A stretch of DNA of 64,000 nt from Priapulus caudatus (Eukaryota; Priapulida; Priapulimorpha; Priapulimorphida; Priapulidae), in contig NW_014577097.1 in NCBI RefSeq assembly GCF_000485595.1, positions 334,971 through 398,970 on the forward strand, read 5' to 3'. The notes under the pieces were generated by a model. It did not search any database, was not told the origin of the DNA, and worked only from the letters and a program-made list of their open reading frames with translations. Numbering within the stretch: position 1 is the first letter of the stretch; each line of letters starts with the position of its first letter. Below are positions 13,030-24,968 of this stretch, in pieces. Both the position numbers and the translations under genes were made by a program.

Positions 13030-14430
13030 CGCGTGCGATGATGATGTGTGCTGACCGTCACTCACTCGCCATGTATGCATGATGCGAGGCGGAAAATCTA
13101 CAATGCGTTCGAAAGCCGGAAAACACGGCAGCCGAAATGAGATATATTTTCCACCTGTTCGCCTATCGCTGGACACATATGCATTCCGGAACGACCAAGG
13201 AGCGGTGCCCATTCAATTACAGCTGCCCTCTATTCTGAAGGCAACGTTGTCAACGGGCCGCAGGCCAAGACTAGCTACTATAGCCATGCTGTTACTACAC
13301 CAATATTGACACCAATGCATCGGCACTTGCATCTTTTCAAGGCCACTAGCTGTCGACTCATTTGATCCGCGAGGCAAAATAAAATATAAGAAATGATGCC
13401 CACCGATATGAACCACACGACTTTATGAACCACATACCTGTATGAATCACACGTCTGTATGAACCACAAACTGGTATGGAACACACATACATATGTATGA
13501 ATTACACACTTGTATGAGCCACGCATACATTTATATCAGGAGTAGATAATAGGGAATCCCTATTATCTATCAGGAGTATATAATAGGGGTTCCCTATTAT
13601 CTACTCCTGATTTATATGTAACACAAGTTATCTCGTTGTCTGTTAAAACACTGCTATTTGCATCTCGCTAACTTCCCTCTGCGAGCGTGCGCGGCAATAC
13701 TCGGCGTATATATTCTACTGCTGGGTCTGGTTCCCCGGGGAGTAGAAAGCTTCCCTGGCTTCAGCGAAGGTAGGTGACGTCATGATAGTATTGGACATCT
13801 AGTTTCCCTACGACAGCCTTACCATGTATCGTACAACTAAAGAAAACACCGTCTTCGAGCTCTACGGTCTATATTCTCTAGGAATTCGAACGGGAATTGC
13901 GCATCTACATGCGGTATATCGATTTAAACGTGCGACGCCACATCGCATGACACACACGTGTCGCCAGCGTTTGACAACGCTGAACCCCGGTCACGTACAC
14001 TCTAGATTGCGCTCACAAAACACACAAAGACTCGCGTAAAACCCGCCATTGTATCGCGACGGTAAAATGAACCTGTGCCTTCATCATCTCATCACGTGCA
14101 CAATGCGCTCGTAATCGTGAGAGGGTAGAGAGCGTGCGCGCGCCCTACCTGTGTATTGTCACATCAAAACCACGCGCGCACACAAGAAAAACGCCGTCGC
14201 ATCAGCTGGCAACGAGATAACATTGACAGTTGCATAAGAGCCGATAATTACCCCGGCGTGTGACTATCCAGCGTGATAAAAAAATTCGATTCTTTGGGCG
14301 ACAAGGGTATCTATCGGGATGGAGAGCAGCGAGAGAGTATGCGGGTCATTGAAGCGCAGGACTCATTAGCGAGCAATGAATGAAACGCTGTGTGCTCCAC
14401 GATCACCCCACCCCCGCACGTACACACACA
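12707..14430. repeat. Direct duplication, copy D2
   Basis: Second copy of the block at 7406-9380, same orientation and block order, mostly shorter by single-base deletions. It holds a GT run (12977-13030), the TATGAACCAC array (13397-13530), the palindrome region (13535-13613) and the shared CACCCCACCCCCGCACGTAC just before an AC run. Confidence 0.8.
13535..13613. repeat. Nested palindromes (MITE-like hairpin)
   Basis: Two palindromes share sequence: TAGATAATAGGGA, central A, TCCCTATTATCTA; then ATCAGGAGTA and TACTCCTGAT as outer arms of a second hairpin around TATAATAGGGGTTCCCTATTA. The whole can fold as a long stem. A noisier copy lies at 8385-8445 in D1. The compact AT-rich form is typical of miniature inverted-repeat elements, but no target-site duplication could be assigned. 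Confidence 0.7.
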
Positions 14431-14436
14431 CACACG

Positions 14437-14511
<75 letters not shown>
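14410..14511. repeat. (AC)n microsatellite
   Basis: A nearly uninterrupted AC run of about 90 bases at the right edge of the D2 duplication. Confidence 0.95.
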
Positions 14512-14518
<7 letters not shown>

Positions 14519-16205
14519 CGCACGCCACAATGCGTCCCCCGTATCGGTTGCGCGCGGCGGAATTGCCCTGTTTCGAGAGTAGTAGAAAGTGAAATTTCAA
14601 CGAGCGAAAGCGGGGCCACATTACAAGCTATCATCAACGCTGGCGATACGAACTCCACAGACAAAAGGAAACTGGCGATAAATTGGCGGCGGTAACAACA
14701 GCGCGTATTGTACGCGAGGCGCGTAAAAAGCGAGCAGCATCCCGTTCTCGTTTTTCCGTAACTGCTCGCCTATATCCACGCATTCCACATGGACGCGCAG
14801 CGACAATAGTCGCCTGTTAGTGTGCCGCCGTCGGTCGACACGTTACGCAAGTAAAGGATGCGGCCACTCGCTGTCGCTGTGTTATCCGCCGGCTGCGGCT
14901 GTGGCTCTCGCAGCACACTTTCGATTCCGCATCTCTCGCTGTTCTGGTTGGCTCTTCGCTCTTCTTATTATCTCGATAGCCCACTCCCGCTCTCTCTCTC
15001 TCTCTCTCTCTCTCTCGCTCTCTCTCTCTTACTCTTCCTCCCCCATTCTTCGCGCTGTCTCTCATTAATTTTCCCCTCTAGCCCTTCTCGCTGTCTCGCT
15101 CTGACTCTCCCCTTCTACCTTTCATATTGACCCCCTTCTTATCTCACTTCCCCGCGCTTTCTTCATCTCCCTCCCTCTCTTCCCTTCCTCTCCTCCCTCT
15201 GCTTCCCCCATCCATATCTTACTGCGCCTCTCATCCACGCCGGCCACCCCTCGCGCGCGAACGAATGAAAGCCGGAATCGTGATATATGCAACCTTGGGA
15301 TCGTCTCCACTCATCACGCGCCTTGTGTGCTCTGTCACTTTCTCTATGCGCCCGAAGGTTAACACCGTCTACTGGCGCGTCGCGCCACTTCCTCGTCAAA
15401 CACATTAGGCCTTGCCGCCTCCGTCTATTCACCTGCTCAAGGTACCGGCACGGAAACATCAGCTGCCGTGTATGCTGAAACAAACCCGGCAACGAGGTCT
15501 CTGACGCATCTGACATGAGTGCGTAGTCACGGCGCAGCTAGCGCGGCGTGCGTACTCAAGCGTTTGGTTATCCTCGATCAGCGAGCGTGTGGTATTTTGT
15601 GTACTATGTACCATCGTCAGTAAAACAGTGGGGGTTTTCAACAGCGGTTATCCGTGTACAGCCTCTGACTAAAGACAATGCTGGCAATTATGTCCCGATC
15701 CTGTTTCCACTTACTCGGTGATTTTCAGAAAGGCCGTGAATCACCTCGGGTTTGCATGCGTACATACGTTACATGCATGGGGAGAGGGTGCGCGCGTGCG
15801 TACGTATATACATTACATAAGTATTTATATTAGTATTATCGCATATGGCCCGCGTATAGAACCATGTACGTATAGACGTATATGTAGTACGTGTACAAGC
15901 GCACATCTCCCCGTGCAATGTATGTACGCATGTAAGCTTCTCCCCTAAGCTACTCGTGAATCAACAAACGCGCTGTTCATTACCGTGACACGGCGCGCGC
16001 CTGTTTGCATTTGAGACAAATAACGAGCAGCTCCACCTTGCGGCCGCCGCTGCTGGTGTGTCCACCACACCTACGTGCTGCGGGAGCCCCCAGCACAGCA
16101 GCCAGCATCAGAAACTGCTCCCACGAGGCGCCTCAGCCTCACCTCGCAGCCAAGCAACTATGCGCCTGTATTATATAGAATAACCTGCTGCTGTTACTGA
16201 CGCTG
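14512..16205. other. No recognised gene; pyrimidine-rich middle
   Basis: A CT run at 14991-15030 lies within a C/T-rich stretch to about 15215. The rest is mixed sequence. Open frames at 15127-15516 are byproducts of the biased composition. Alternating GTAC/ATAC words fill 15760-15935. No splice-flanked candidate found. Confidence 0.5.
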
Positions 16206-16560
16206 CTATATACTAGTGCTGCTGCTGCTGTTGCTGCTGCTGCTGTTGCTGCTGCTGCTACCGCTGCTGCTGCTGCTGCTGACGATGACGTTTAGTGTAG
16301 TGATAGTGCTAACCTTCATTCCTGAACCTGTCGACGCTATAGGTGATGCAGAGCAGGCTGCGGGAATGGCGGGGATGCGGGGCACGCAGGGATGCGGGGA
16401 AGCGGGGATGCGGAGCACGCGGGGATGCAGGAAAGCGAATGATGCTATGATGAGGCTCTATTGATTCTATAGAGATGTTGTAATGATCCTATTGTAATGA
16501 CACTATAGAGAAGCTGGGAGATGCTACAGGAGTGCTGAGAAGATGTTATAAGGCGATTTG
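16206..16560. repeat. (CTG)n and short minisatellites
   Basis: A CTG/TTG run at 16219-16280 is followed by a G-rich array of GCGGGGATGCGGGGCACGC-like units at 16365-16438. After it come loose GATGCTATGATGAGG-like units to about 16555. Confidence 0.8.
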
Positions 16561-16751
16561 AATGCTGCATAGTTTGCATACTACGGATATGCTTTACGGA
16601 CAGAGGCGGGCATGGAGTAGTACGGGACATCCCGACTATTCAACTCATCTCCTGAACTCCCGTATGCTGGCCTTACACTGTACCTGTCTCTCGCCAAGTC
16701 ATCATGTCTCATTCACATCCCCGCTCTACCGAACTTCGCATCGTTTCTTAC

Positions 16752-16898
16752 AGCTTTAGTAGTTGTCAAATGCACCCCTGGTTGGAGATTAGTGCTGGTC
16801 GACTTCTCCAACGTGCACGACACAAATAGCGCGCCTTGTGGCGTGATTGCGGGAACCGCGACAGACGTAACTTCATCCACCTCAGCTGCTGTTGCCAC
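16752..16898 (-). CDS. Candidate internal exon, unknown protein
   Basis: On the minus strand a 147-nt phase-0 segment (49 codons, no stop) follows an acceptor ending CCGTAG, with TTGCTTCTTGATG upstream, and ends at GCT before a GTAAGAAA donor. The peptide includes VAVPAITPQGALFVSCTLEK, which looks protein-like (hydrophobic beta-strand pattern); I cannot place it in a family. The acceptor is weak because its pyrimidine tract is interrupted. No other exon of the same gene was recognised nearby, so it is either an isolated exon of a gene with large introns or chance. Confidence 0.3.
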
Positions 16899-17049
16899 CT
16901 ACGGTTCATCAAGAAGCAACGTCTGACCACGATTGAATCAATAAGAAACAAATCACGCTCGTCGGCAAGCGGAAAATTTTCGGTTCGGATTTCACAAAGC
17001 TGGTAAATTCGTGACGCTGATGGGATATCACGTAACCGCGTGGCATTTG

Positions 17050-17345
17050 CCGTTTAACTTGTCCGCCTCCCTCGCTCTACCACCAGCCTCATTTCCTCTA
17101 CCACTAGCCTCCCCCTGTCTCCACCAGCCGCTGCCCTTCCTCTACCGTTCGCTCCCTCCTCTGCGGCATGCGTTCTCCATCCTCTCGTGCCGCGTGAGAC
17201 CCACGAAAGCCTGCCTTCCCCTGCCCGCTGCCAGCTTGGTTCCTCCGCTGCTTCTACCACTCGGCTGTTTTCCCTGCCTCTGCCGCTCCCTTGCTACCCT
17301 GCTTCCCGCTGACCATCCTTCCCCTGCACCCTCCACCAGCCCGCA
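17050..17345. repeat. Pyrimidine-rich CCTCTACCACCAGCC-type tract
   Basis: C/T-rich DNA with loosely repeated CTACCACCAGCCTC and CTGCCTCTGCCGC words. The frame through it (17011-17370) encodes a Leu/Pro/Ser-rich string with no domain and is probably compositional. Confidence 0.6.
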
Positions 17346-17537
17346 CGATGCACAGGGTCTCTACGTGTAGGTAAGATTACACGCGCTTGCATGCTGAATG
17401 CGGCTCACTCTAGGTGACGCAATTACGGGATCAGGGCGTCTGTCAAAAACTGGTTCATCGCGTGCACATTGTTGCTGCGGGCTGCAACAGCATTAAACTA
17501 GCATTACGTGGAAGCAGACATCCACCGCTGGTGCTGC

Positions 17538-17945
17538 TGCTGCTGCTGATGCTACTGTTACGTTGCTTCTGCTGCTGCTGATGCTACTGTTACGTTGTTT
17601 CTGCTACCGCTGATGCTACTGTTACGTTGCTTCTGCTGCTGCTGATGCTACTGTTACGTTGCTTCTGCTGCTGCTGATGCTACTGTTACGTTGCTGCTGC
17701 TACCGCTGATGCTACTGTTACGTTGCTTCTGCTACCGCTGATGCTACTGTTACGTTGCTTCTGCTACCGCTGATGCTACTGTTACGTTGCTTCTGCTACC
17801 GCTGATGGCTACTACGTTGTTTCTGTCTCTGTCTGCTGGATGCTACTGTTACGTGCCTTCTGCTACCTGCGATGCTACTGTTACGTTCCTTCTGCTGCCG
17901 GCTGATGGCACTGTTACGGAACGTTGTTTCTGTTGCTGCTGTTGT
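17538..17945. repeat. ~32-bp minisatellite
   Basis: Roughly twelve units of GATGCTACTGTTACGTTGCT followed by TCTGCTGCTGCT or TCTGCTACCGCT. The first nine are regular; the last ones (from about 17800) drift by single-base changes. Confidence 0.9.
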
Positions 17946-18093
17946 CAGGCTAACAGGTATTCTGGGGCGGTGACGGAACGTGTAGGGCATCCTTTACAGT
18001 TACCATCTCTGCAGAGGTAAACAAACTCATAAGTAGGGCTGTCAGTCCGCGCATGGGCGGCCCGACACTTCTTCGCATACGCCGAATCTAACG

Positions 18094-18094
<1 letters not shown>

Positions 18095-18128
<34 letters not shown>

Positions 18129-18185
18129 GAAAATAAAAAATAAGTTTAATAATGATAATATATATATATATATATATATATTAAT
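18095..18185. repeat. (TA)n microsatellites
   Basis: Two TA runs at 18097-18125 and 18158-18181 flank an A-rich segment. Confidence 0.9.
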
Positions 18186-19369
18186 CTATTTCATTTATTA
18201 ACTCATTTTCGTTTTATATTCACATTTAAACGCAGCGCGAGGCATCACTGTTGATTCAACACGTGCGCACCACCCCACGGCGGCAGCTAATGTACTCCCA
18301 GTCTCCATCACATGCCCATTTCCGCCTCGTTTATTTAAACTCATACAGAACTCCTCAGGCTATTATCGCGGCCGTGCTTCTAACGATTGCGACTGAAAAA
18401 TTAAGCAGCACTAATTTGCCCGCGACTCGAAATGTCTGTTTTTCGTTCGTCGGCAAACACGCGAAGCATATAATTATCCCCCACTTGATCTAACCTTGAT
18501 AGTTCTCTCCCGCTCCTTCTCCCCCCCCCCTCTCTCTGCCTCTCCCTCCTCTCTCTCTCTCTCACTCTCCCGCTCGCACCTCTTGTTCTCTTATTTCACG
18601 ATTTCGCGTGCTGACTTTTTTCTCTCTTTCTCGCTTTCTCTCTCTCCCCCCCTCTCTCGCAAGAGTGAACTAAAAAGTTCGCCCGCCGTTTCTATTTGTA
18701 ATTCATCCCGTATCCAGCAATAGGCATACATAGCCGTAATTCGTGAACGAGTGGGATGTTGAACGAGGTCGGAGAGCGGTCGCGGACGCGGACGCGCCGG
18801 TCAGAGAGATGCTAACAGGAGCTGCTGTTATGCATCGGGCCGCTATGTGTGCGTGTGCGTGTGTGTGCGTGTGCGTGTGCGTGTGCGTGTGCGTTTGCGT
18901 GTGTGCGCGGGTGTGTGTGCGTGTGCGTGTGCGTTTGCGTGTGCGCGCGGGTGTGTGTGCGCGCGTGTGTGTGGGTATGCGTGTATGTATGTGTGCCTGA
19001 CTGTATTTATGTATCTGTGTGTGCATGTGTGATTTACTTTTGTCCTCAACACTTTCCGTTCTGCGCGCGCGTGTTTGTTTGTTTATTTGTGTGCATCCGG
19101 ATGCGCACGTGCGCGCGCGCGTGTGTGTGAATGAATGTGTGTGTATGACCGGAGAGGCATGCCAGTCGGCATATACCTTAGCAGCAGTATCGCCTCTTGG
19201 TGAAACAACAGACTTCTCGTACGCATCGGCTCATTTTTTACCCTTCCCTCCCCTGCTCTCCGCCGTCTTCCACCCCTCATATCCCCGTCTCATTCTCACT
19301 CTCCCTCGTACTCTCTATTTTCTTTATGTTAAGTCCCTTCTCTCTCTTTCTCTGGATCTAGCGCCTCGT

Positions 19370-19427
<58 letters not shown>

Positions 19428-19919
19428 ACGCACGCACGCACGGATGTGTACGCACGCAGGCGCAAACACACGTATTTCAACGCATCCGGCGTCAGCCTGC
19501 GCGCGCGAATGTATACAAGCGTCCCACTGATGACTGTGCAAAGTACTTTTTAATTGAGTTTATGGTGTTCTGATGGGTTCAAAGAGTGAGGTGATTGCAC
19601 ACACTTTTGATCGCAACGGGTACCATAATGTTCAGGAAAGGTATTATATATATATACGCACACGCACACACGCACGCACGCACACACATACACACATATG
19701 TATCTATATGTATATATATACGCGTACACTTTTCTATGCACTAGTTGCTCAACTGTGAAGTCAGCTGCGGGACATATGAGGTCGCATGTGACACAAGGCT
19801 GGTTAGTTACAGGAGATACAGGCGACCACCCTTACCCGCCCCTCATCAATCATACAGGTGACATGTCACGCTGTGCTAATCAACATTCCTCATCGTTGGC
19901 GGTCTCCCAGGTTAGATAC
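18186..19919. other. Microsatellite-rich DNA, no recognised gene
   Basis: Holds C/T-rich tracts (18505-18665), a GTGTGC run (18843-19030), a pure CT run (19367-19421), an AC/CGCAC run (19655-19690) and short TA runs. The frame 18251-18493 has no known domain. Long Val-Cys or Ser-Leu frames are simply the repeats read through. Confidence 0.6.
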
Positions 19920-19924
19920 ACATG

Positions 19925-19957
<33 letters not shown>

Positions 19958-19997
19958 TATATTATAGTAATATATATATATATATATATACACGTAC

Positions 19998-20230
19998 GTG
20001 GTGTAACCACGCGCACACCTGTATACGACATCACCACGTGCATACCTGTATACGACGCCACCACGCGCGTACCTGTGTATGACGTCCCCACATGCATACC
20101 TGTATATGACGTCACCACGCGCGTACCTGTGTATGACGTCACCACGCGCATACATGTATATGACGTTACCACGCGCAAACGTGACGTCACGGTGCGCGGA
20201 CCTGCATATTATGTCACCGCGCGCATACTA
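19998..20230. repeat. ~27-bp minisatellite carrying CRE octamers
   Basis: Eight to nine units of the form TATGACGTCACCACGCGCGT plus ACCTGTG follow an (AT)n tract (19923-19989). The exact palindrome TGACGTCA, the consensus CREB/ATF site, occurs in three units (near 20108, 20137 and 20180). The others carry one-base variants such as GACATCA and GACGTCC. No transcript start is visible beside it. Confidence 0.85.
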
Positions 20231-20847
20231 GCATGATAGCGGTCACGATTTTGAGATCGGTAAAAAACTACTCTGAATTAGACCAGCGTCGTCGCACTCA
20301 CTCCGGCCAGCCCATACTGGAAGGATTGTGAGCCGACTGAAACTAGAGGCAGAGCCGGATTTGACACCGGTGATCACCACACTCTATCAATGACGCATCA
20401 TCGGGAAGTGACCCACCAAGGGGCATTGTGTACCGGCAGCTTTAACCTACTGTTCTACGCGTCCCCCTCCCGGGGTATAGTTACGTCATGCGCTAAGAGC
20501 CACTATGCTTTCTGGGTCAGTCTGGTGGTGACTTTAACCTGGCGAATTCTGGTCGCAAACAATGCAGTGCGGTTAGTACAGCACCAGCAGTGGTAGGTCA
20601 GTACAGGTATGCGCGCGACACCTCGATTAGAGCACCTTAATTTTTGTCACATTTTCTTTCATAAATAGTTGTAATTGTAATTACGCTCGGGTCAAACCAG
20701 AGATCTGCAACTCGTCGTGTATTCGGCTTCTCCCGGCTAGCCAAATTAAACACGATGATAATAAGCAAGATGTAGAAATTTGTGCACGTCAGTGGCAATG
20801 CCAACAAGTATGACCATCACCCGGGTACGCCTAAATGCCATGCTAAA
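20231..20847. other. Single-copy spacer
   Basis: Mixed-composition DNA with one short open frame (20390-20596) of unknown identity and no splice support. Nothing else seen. Confidence 0.45.
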
Positions 20848-21161
20848 CCACAGGCACTTGGAGCGTTTCAATAAAATATAATGCTAAATAAATACGAAAT
20901 CTATTTACTACCAAAGTCTTAATGTTTCTCTACTCTCCTTCACATATTATTGCCGACAAGCCGTGCTGCAAATGCTCCAGCCACAGCATGCAGACACACG
21001 CCCACCGCACGTACGCTGCTGTGCTGCTACACGCTACTACACACTTACACATAAATATAGAGTGTGTATCTATATTTATACATTAAGACTTTGGTAGTAA
21101 ATAGATTTCGTATTTATTTAGCATTATATTTTATTGAAACGCTCCAATTAAGTGCCTGTGG
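20848..21161. repeat. Inverted repeat, ~77-bp arms, 156-bp spacer
   Basis: The left arm (20848-20924) and right arm (21081-21161) are reverse complements over their full length except for a 4-base AATT insertion in the right arm. The arms contain GGAGCGTTTCAATAAAATAT and end with CCAAAGTCTTAATG. The spacer is unrelated. This precise structure fits a foldback/MITE-like element or a local inverted duplication. Confidence 0.93.
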
Positions 21162-21162
21162 C

Positions 21163-21197
21163 AGCAGCAGTAGTAGTAATATAGTAGTAGCAGCAGC

Positions 21198-21268
<71 letters not shown>

Positions 21269-21272
21269 CAGT

Positions 21273-21315
<43 letters not shown>

Positions 21316-21331
21316 CCACCACCACCACCAC

Positions 21332-21375
<44 letters not shown>
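21163..21375. repeat. Compound trinucleotide array (AGT)(AGC)(ACC)(AGC)
   Basis: About 70 triplets: AGT at 21200-21268, AGC at 21276-21315, ACC at 21316-21333, then AGC again to about 21374. It remains in a single triplet phase, so both strands have open frames of Val, Ala, Pro or Leu runs; nothing suggests they are translated. Confidence 0.95.
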
Positions 21376-21759
21376 GGCGGTGTTAGAGAGCAGATAAGTG
21401 AGACCCACTCGCTGCTCATCAACTCTTTCTCCTCGTCGCCGAGCAGTCTGCACTCTGACGCTTCGACATCTCAGCCGCTCAGCGCCAACAAATATTGAAC
21501 TGTGCGCTGCTTTCTTCTACAGCGAAGATTGACGTCGGCCGCCGATGTCACTTCCAATTACGCGGCGAAGCTTCGTGACTCTGTTTGATGTCTGCAGCGC
21601 AGCAGCAGGACAGGCTTACATGCCAGCCATTGTCTAACGAGAACAGATGGTCAGCGCAGGGCTTCTAAAACACACAGCCGAACACTGCATGAAGTAATTT
21701 CGGCGCAGAGCATGAAATAAGGATTTAGAGCTTTGTGTTGCGAGAGAGACAGACCGAAC

Positions 21760-21847
<88 letters not shown>

Positions 21848-22749
21848 TAGGGAGGGAGAGAGAAAATGAATGAATGCTGGTGAGGCATGCAGACTTATTG
21901 TGAGTCTGAGAGGCGAGAAGGATAATGAGACGGGATGAAGGCGTGTTGGAAGGGGGGAATGTGAAAGTAGGAAAGGGTTGGGAAAACGTGAGGACAGGAA
22001 AGGGTGTGGAAGGAGAGTGAGGGCATGTGAGGGGAGGAAGGGGTGGGATGTGGAAGGAGAGTGAGGGCATGTGATGGGAGGGAGGGGTGTGGAAGGGGAG
22101 TAGAGAATGAGAGAAGACGGGACAATGAAATAGATTGACCAGGGATCGATCTTTATCTCCTCATGATGTTGCTATAATTTACCAAACACCCTTCATCTTC
22201 CCTTATCTGAGGTAGCTTCGTGTTGGTCCTATTTCCTGCCTCTGTCTCTGTCGAGGCAGCATATTCTGAGACTCATTCATCCCATGCACGCCCCTAAATG
22301 TCCTAGAAGTGCACTTCTATGTTCATCTATGTCTCTCCATACACCTCCATAACCCTTCATGTGATGACCCTCCGTGTTCTCCTATGTCGCGGACGCGCGT
22401 GTGCATGTCCCTCCATGTACGGGACATGTCGCTCCCCCCTCCCCGCTCTGTTTTTCATTCGTGCTCCATTAGGGCAGAGTGGTGTTAGTGCGAATCCATG
22501 TAGGTGCTTTAATTATTAACAACTCCATCTCTGACCACTAATTACTCAAGCATCAGCAGCAGCAGCAGCAGCGAGTGTTGCTGGGCTATGGCAGCATTAG
22601 GTAATTGCTGCAGGGAGAGCAGGTGTGGGCCCTGCCACCTACCTTCACTTCACCAACTACGCTCCTTCACGTAGATCAAAGACATGGCTGAATGTCAGGA
22701 AACCGCGGCGGCAAGCCAGCGTTGAATGGAGGTCATTGATTCACAGCAG

Positions 22750-22781
<32 letters not shown>

Positions 22782-22809
22782 GACTCCGCCATAGGCATTG
22801 CCAGATAGC
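21376..22809. other. No recognised gene; GA and GGAAGG tracts
   Basis: A long GA run (21756-21842) is followed by a G/A-rich array of GGAAGGAGAGTGAGGGCATG units (21940-22110). CAG runs lie at 22551-22571 and 22754-22780. I see no coding exon. Confidence 0.6.
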
Positions 22810-23030
22810 AAATGCATTACACCACTCTGTACAACTGCATTATGTACGAATGCACTTTGTACGATTACACCATGTACGACTGCACTTTCTACGACTGAAT
22901 TATGTACAATTACACTATGTACAACTGCATTTTGTACATTGTACATTTGTAACAATCACACTCTGTACAACTCTATTTTCGACTGCACTTCTTACGATTG
23001 CACTCTGTACAAACTGCTCTTTGCAATTGT
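22810..23030. repeat. 15-16-bp minisatellite GTACGACTGCACTTT
   Basis: About fourteen units alternating GTACAACTGCATTAT and GTACGATTACACCAT. The period is 15-16 bases, so any frame drifts. Confidence 0.9.
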
Positions 23031-23159
23031 CCTCTCCACAGAACGTACAACCCCTTACGTAGAAGTGGTAGGTACGATATCCCGTGAACTATGCTGCAAA
23101 ACTAGTGTACGGATCCATGAAACTGATAGAACCCCCCACTCCCTCTCCACCTCTCTCTC

Positions 23160-23190
23160 TATCGTCATCATCGCTATCATCATCATCGCT

Positions 23191-23234
<44 letters not shown>

Positions 23235-23296
23235 AATCACCATCACCATCATCATCGTCCTCGTCGTTATCGCCATCATCATCGTCCTCGTCGACA

Positions 23297-23358
<62 letters not shown>

Positions 23359-23368
23359 CCATCATCAC
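23160..23368. repeat. (ATC)n microsatellite
   Basis: Two ATC arrays separated by a CGTCCTCGT variant segment. The triplet phase is kept, giving Ile, Ser or Asp/Met frames that are repeat artefacts. Confidence 0.95.
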
Positions 23369-23751
23369 CAACTACATCGGTATGTAACAGCAGCAGCAGC
23401 AACAGTCACAGTAGGCCTACTAGCAGCATGATCCAGCAAATGATTATACCAGCAAGACGACGAGCAGTCAGAGATGCGCGTAAATATTTGGAAAAACAGA
23501 AGAATGATCTTCTTTTTTTTTAAACCTGGCGTTGACGTGGGCCTACTCGCGGCGTGCTGACGCGGACAGACAGATAGATACGTATAGCTGATACTCACAG
23601 AGACACGCGCAGCAGCTGACCTGTTGCCAAAGCTCTGGCTTGCAGTGCCGCGCTTCCTCGTGGCAATATTTACATTGGCTGTACAAACACAAGTCCCCCA
23701 CTACATAGGCTTCCTACCACTTATAGTGTAGCATTGTACTACACGTTTATA
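23369..23751. other. Spacer without recognised gene
   Basis: Mixed sequence with a CAG run near 23387-23400 and a poly-T run at 23513-23520. No feature supported. Confidence 0.45.
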
Positions 23752-23856
23752 TGTGGCTTCATCCTGATCTATGGCTAGTAGGGCTTTGTACGGCCACCCT
23801 TATATATAGCTAATAGATCTATCTGAGGACACCCTGATCTCTGATCTATGGCTAAG
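23752..23856. repeat. Block P (GGCCACCCTTATATATAGC unit)
   Basis: One and a half copies of a unit that also forms a tandem array with ~79-base spacing at 34520-34735. It abuts the (ATCAAA)n array of the composite element. Confidence 0.7.
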
Positions 23857-24726
23857 AATTTGATTTTGATTTTGATTTCGATTTTGATTTCGATTTTGAT
23901 TTCGATTTTGATTTCGTTTTGAATTTGATTTTGATTTCGTTTTTTAAATTTTTTTTATTTGCTTTTATTTATTTCAGAGGTTGTAAGAAATTGTAGTGGC
24001 AGCCCTCGGCCACCATACTTCACTTAAGAAATAGGAAGAAGACCGTGCATGTAACGTCCCGCTGCATATACCAGTATGTACACAATCTGGCTACGTTAAT
24101 GTAATAGCGCCTGAAACGGTGCTCGCGCATGCGCAATGTCTCCCGAAAAAAACATTTTGCAACAAGTGCCACAGAGCGACAGCGCTCAACTGACGTGTAC
24201 TGTAGCCAGGTATTCTTCTGATAAACTCACTGGCAACCGAATCAAGTGCGCCCTCCTGCCACCGCGTTCGCGCTCAGAGCATATATCTAGGATACTACTA
24301 ATACAGATCTAAAATCTATAATAGGCTTTGCTATACCTATTGGTAGTCTTCTATATATATAAAGTTGTTCAGTCGAATTAGTCCGTACTCGCATAACTAT
24401 CTATACTAGCAGACTTTAATACCCGTACAACCACCAAATTGACTTAAAATATAAACTTCATGTAAGTGACACAGTTGAACTGCAACTGTTTCATGCAACT
24501 ATTTCATGCAACTGAAAAGAACACAGAAACAAAAAACAATTTGGGAAAAAACAAAGAGCGCAATTCTATAAGTGAGCAGGGGAAAAAGTGCTCAGTTGGT
24601 GACCACTTGGTTGAAAGGAAAATACCGCAAAATCTATCTATCAATGTATCTATCCATGCACCCATGCATCCATCCATCCATCCACCCAGCCAGCCATCCC
24701 TCCATCCATCCATCCATCCATCGCAT
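23857..24726 (+). repeat. Composite element E, partial copy 1
   Basis: Order of blocks: (GATTTT)n hexamer array to 23942; block J (23965-24250), holding GTGGCAGCCCTCGGCCACCA and the NRF1-type palindrome GCGCATGCGC (24125-24134); block K (24250-24640), holding TATATATAAAGTTGTTCAG and TTAGTCCGTACTCGCATAAC; then a CATC/CATCC array to 24723. The same order recurs at 46398-47480 and, reverse-complemented, at 26520-27912 and 29780-30885. No protein is encoded. Confidence 0.85.
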
Positions 24727-24790
24727 GTCATACTCACTCTCTTTCTCTCTATTTCGGTCTCTTTGTCTTTCTCGATCTCTTCCTCTCTCT

Positions 24791-24870
<80 letters not shown>

Positions 24871-24935
24871 TGCGCTGTTCCCTTTCTTTCTCTCTATGAC
24901 TCGCTCTCTCTCTCTTTCTCTCTCTCTTGCCGTGT

Positions 24936-24968
<33 letters not shown>

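Noticed and set aside
21064-21498. Poly-Val/Ala/Pro protein gene
   Set aside because: It is a pure triplet microsatellite read in frame; both strands are equally open and no splice or start context supports it.
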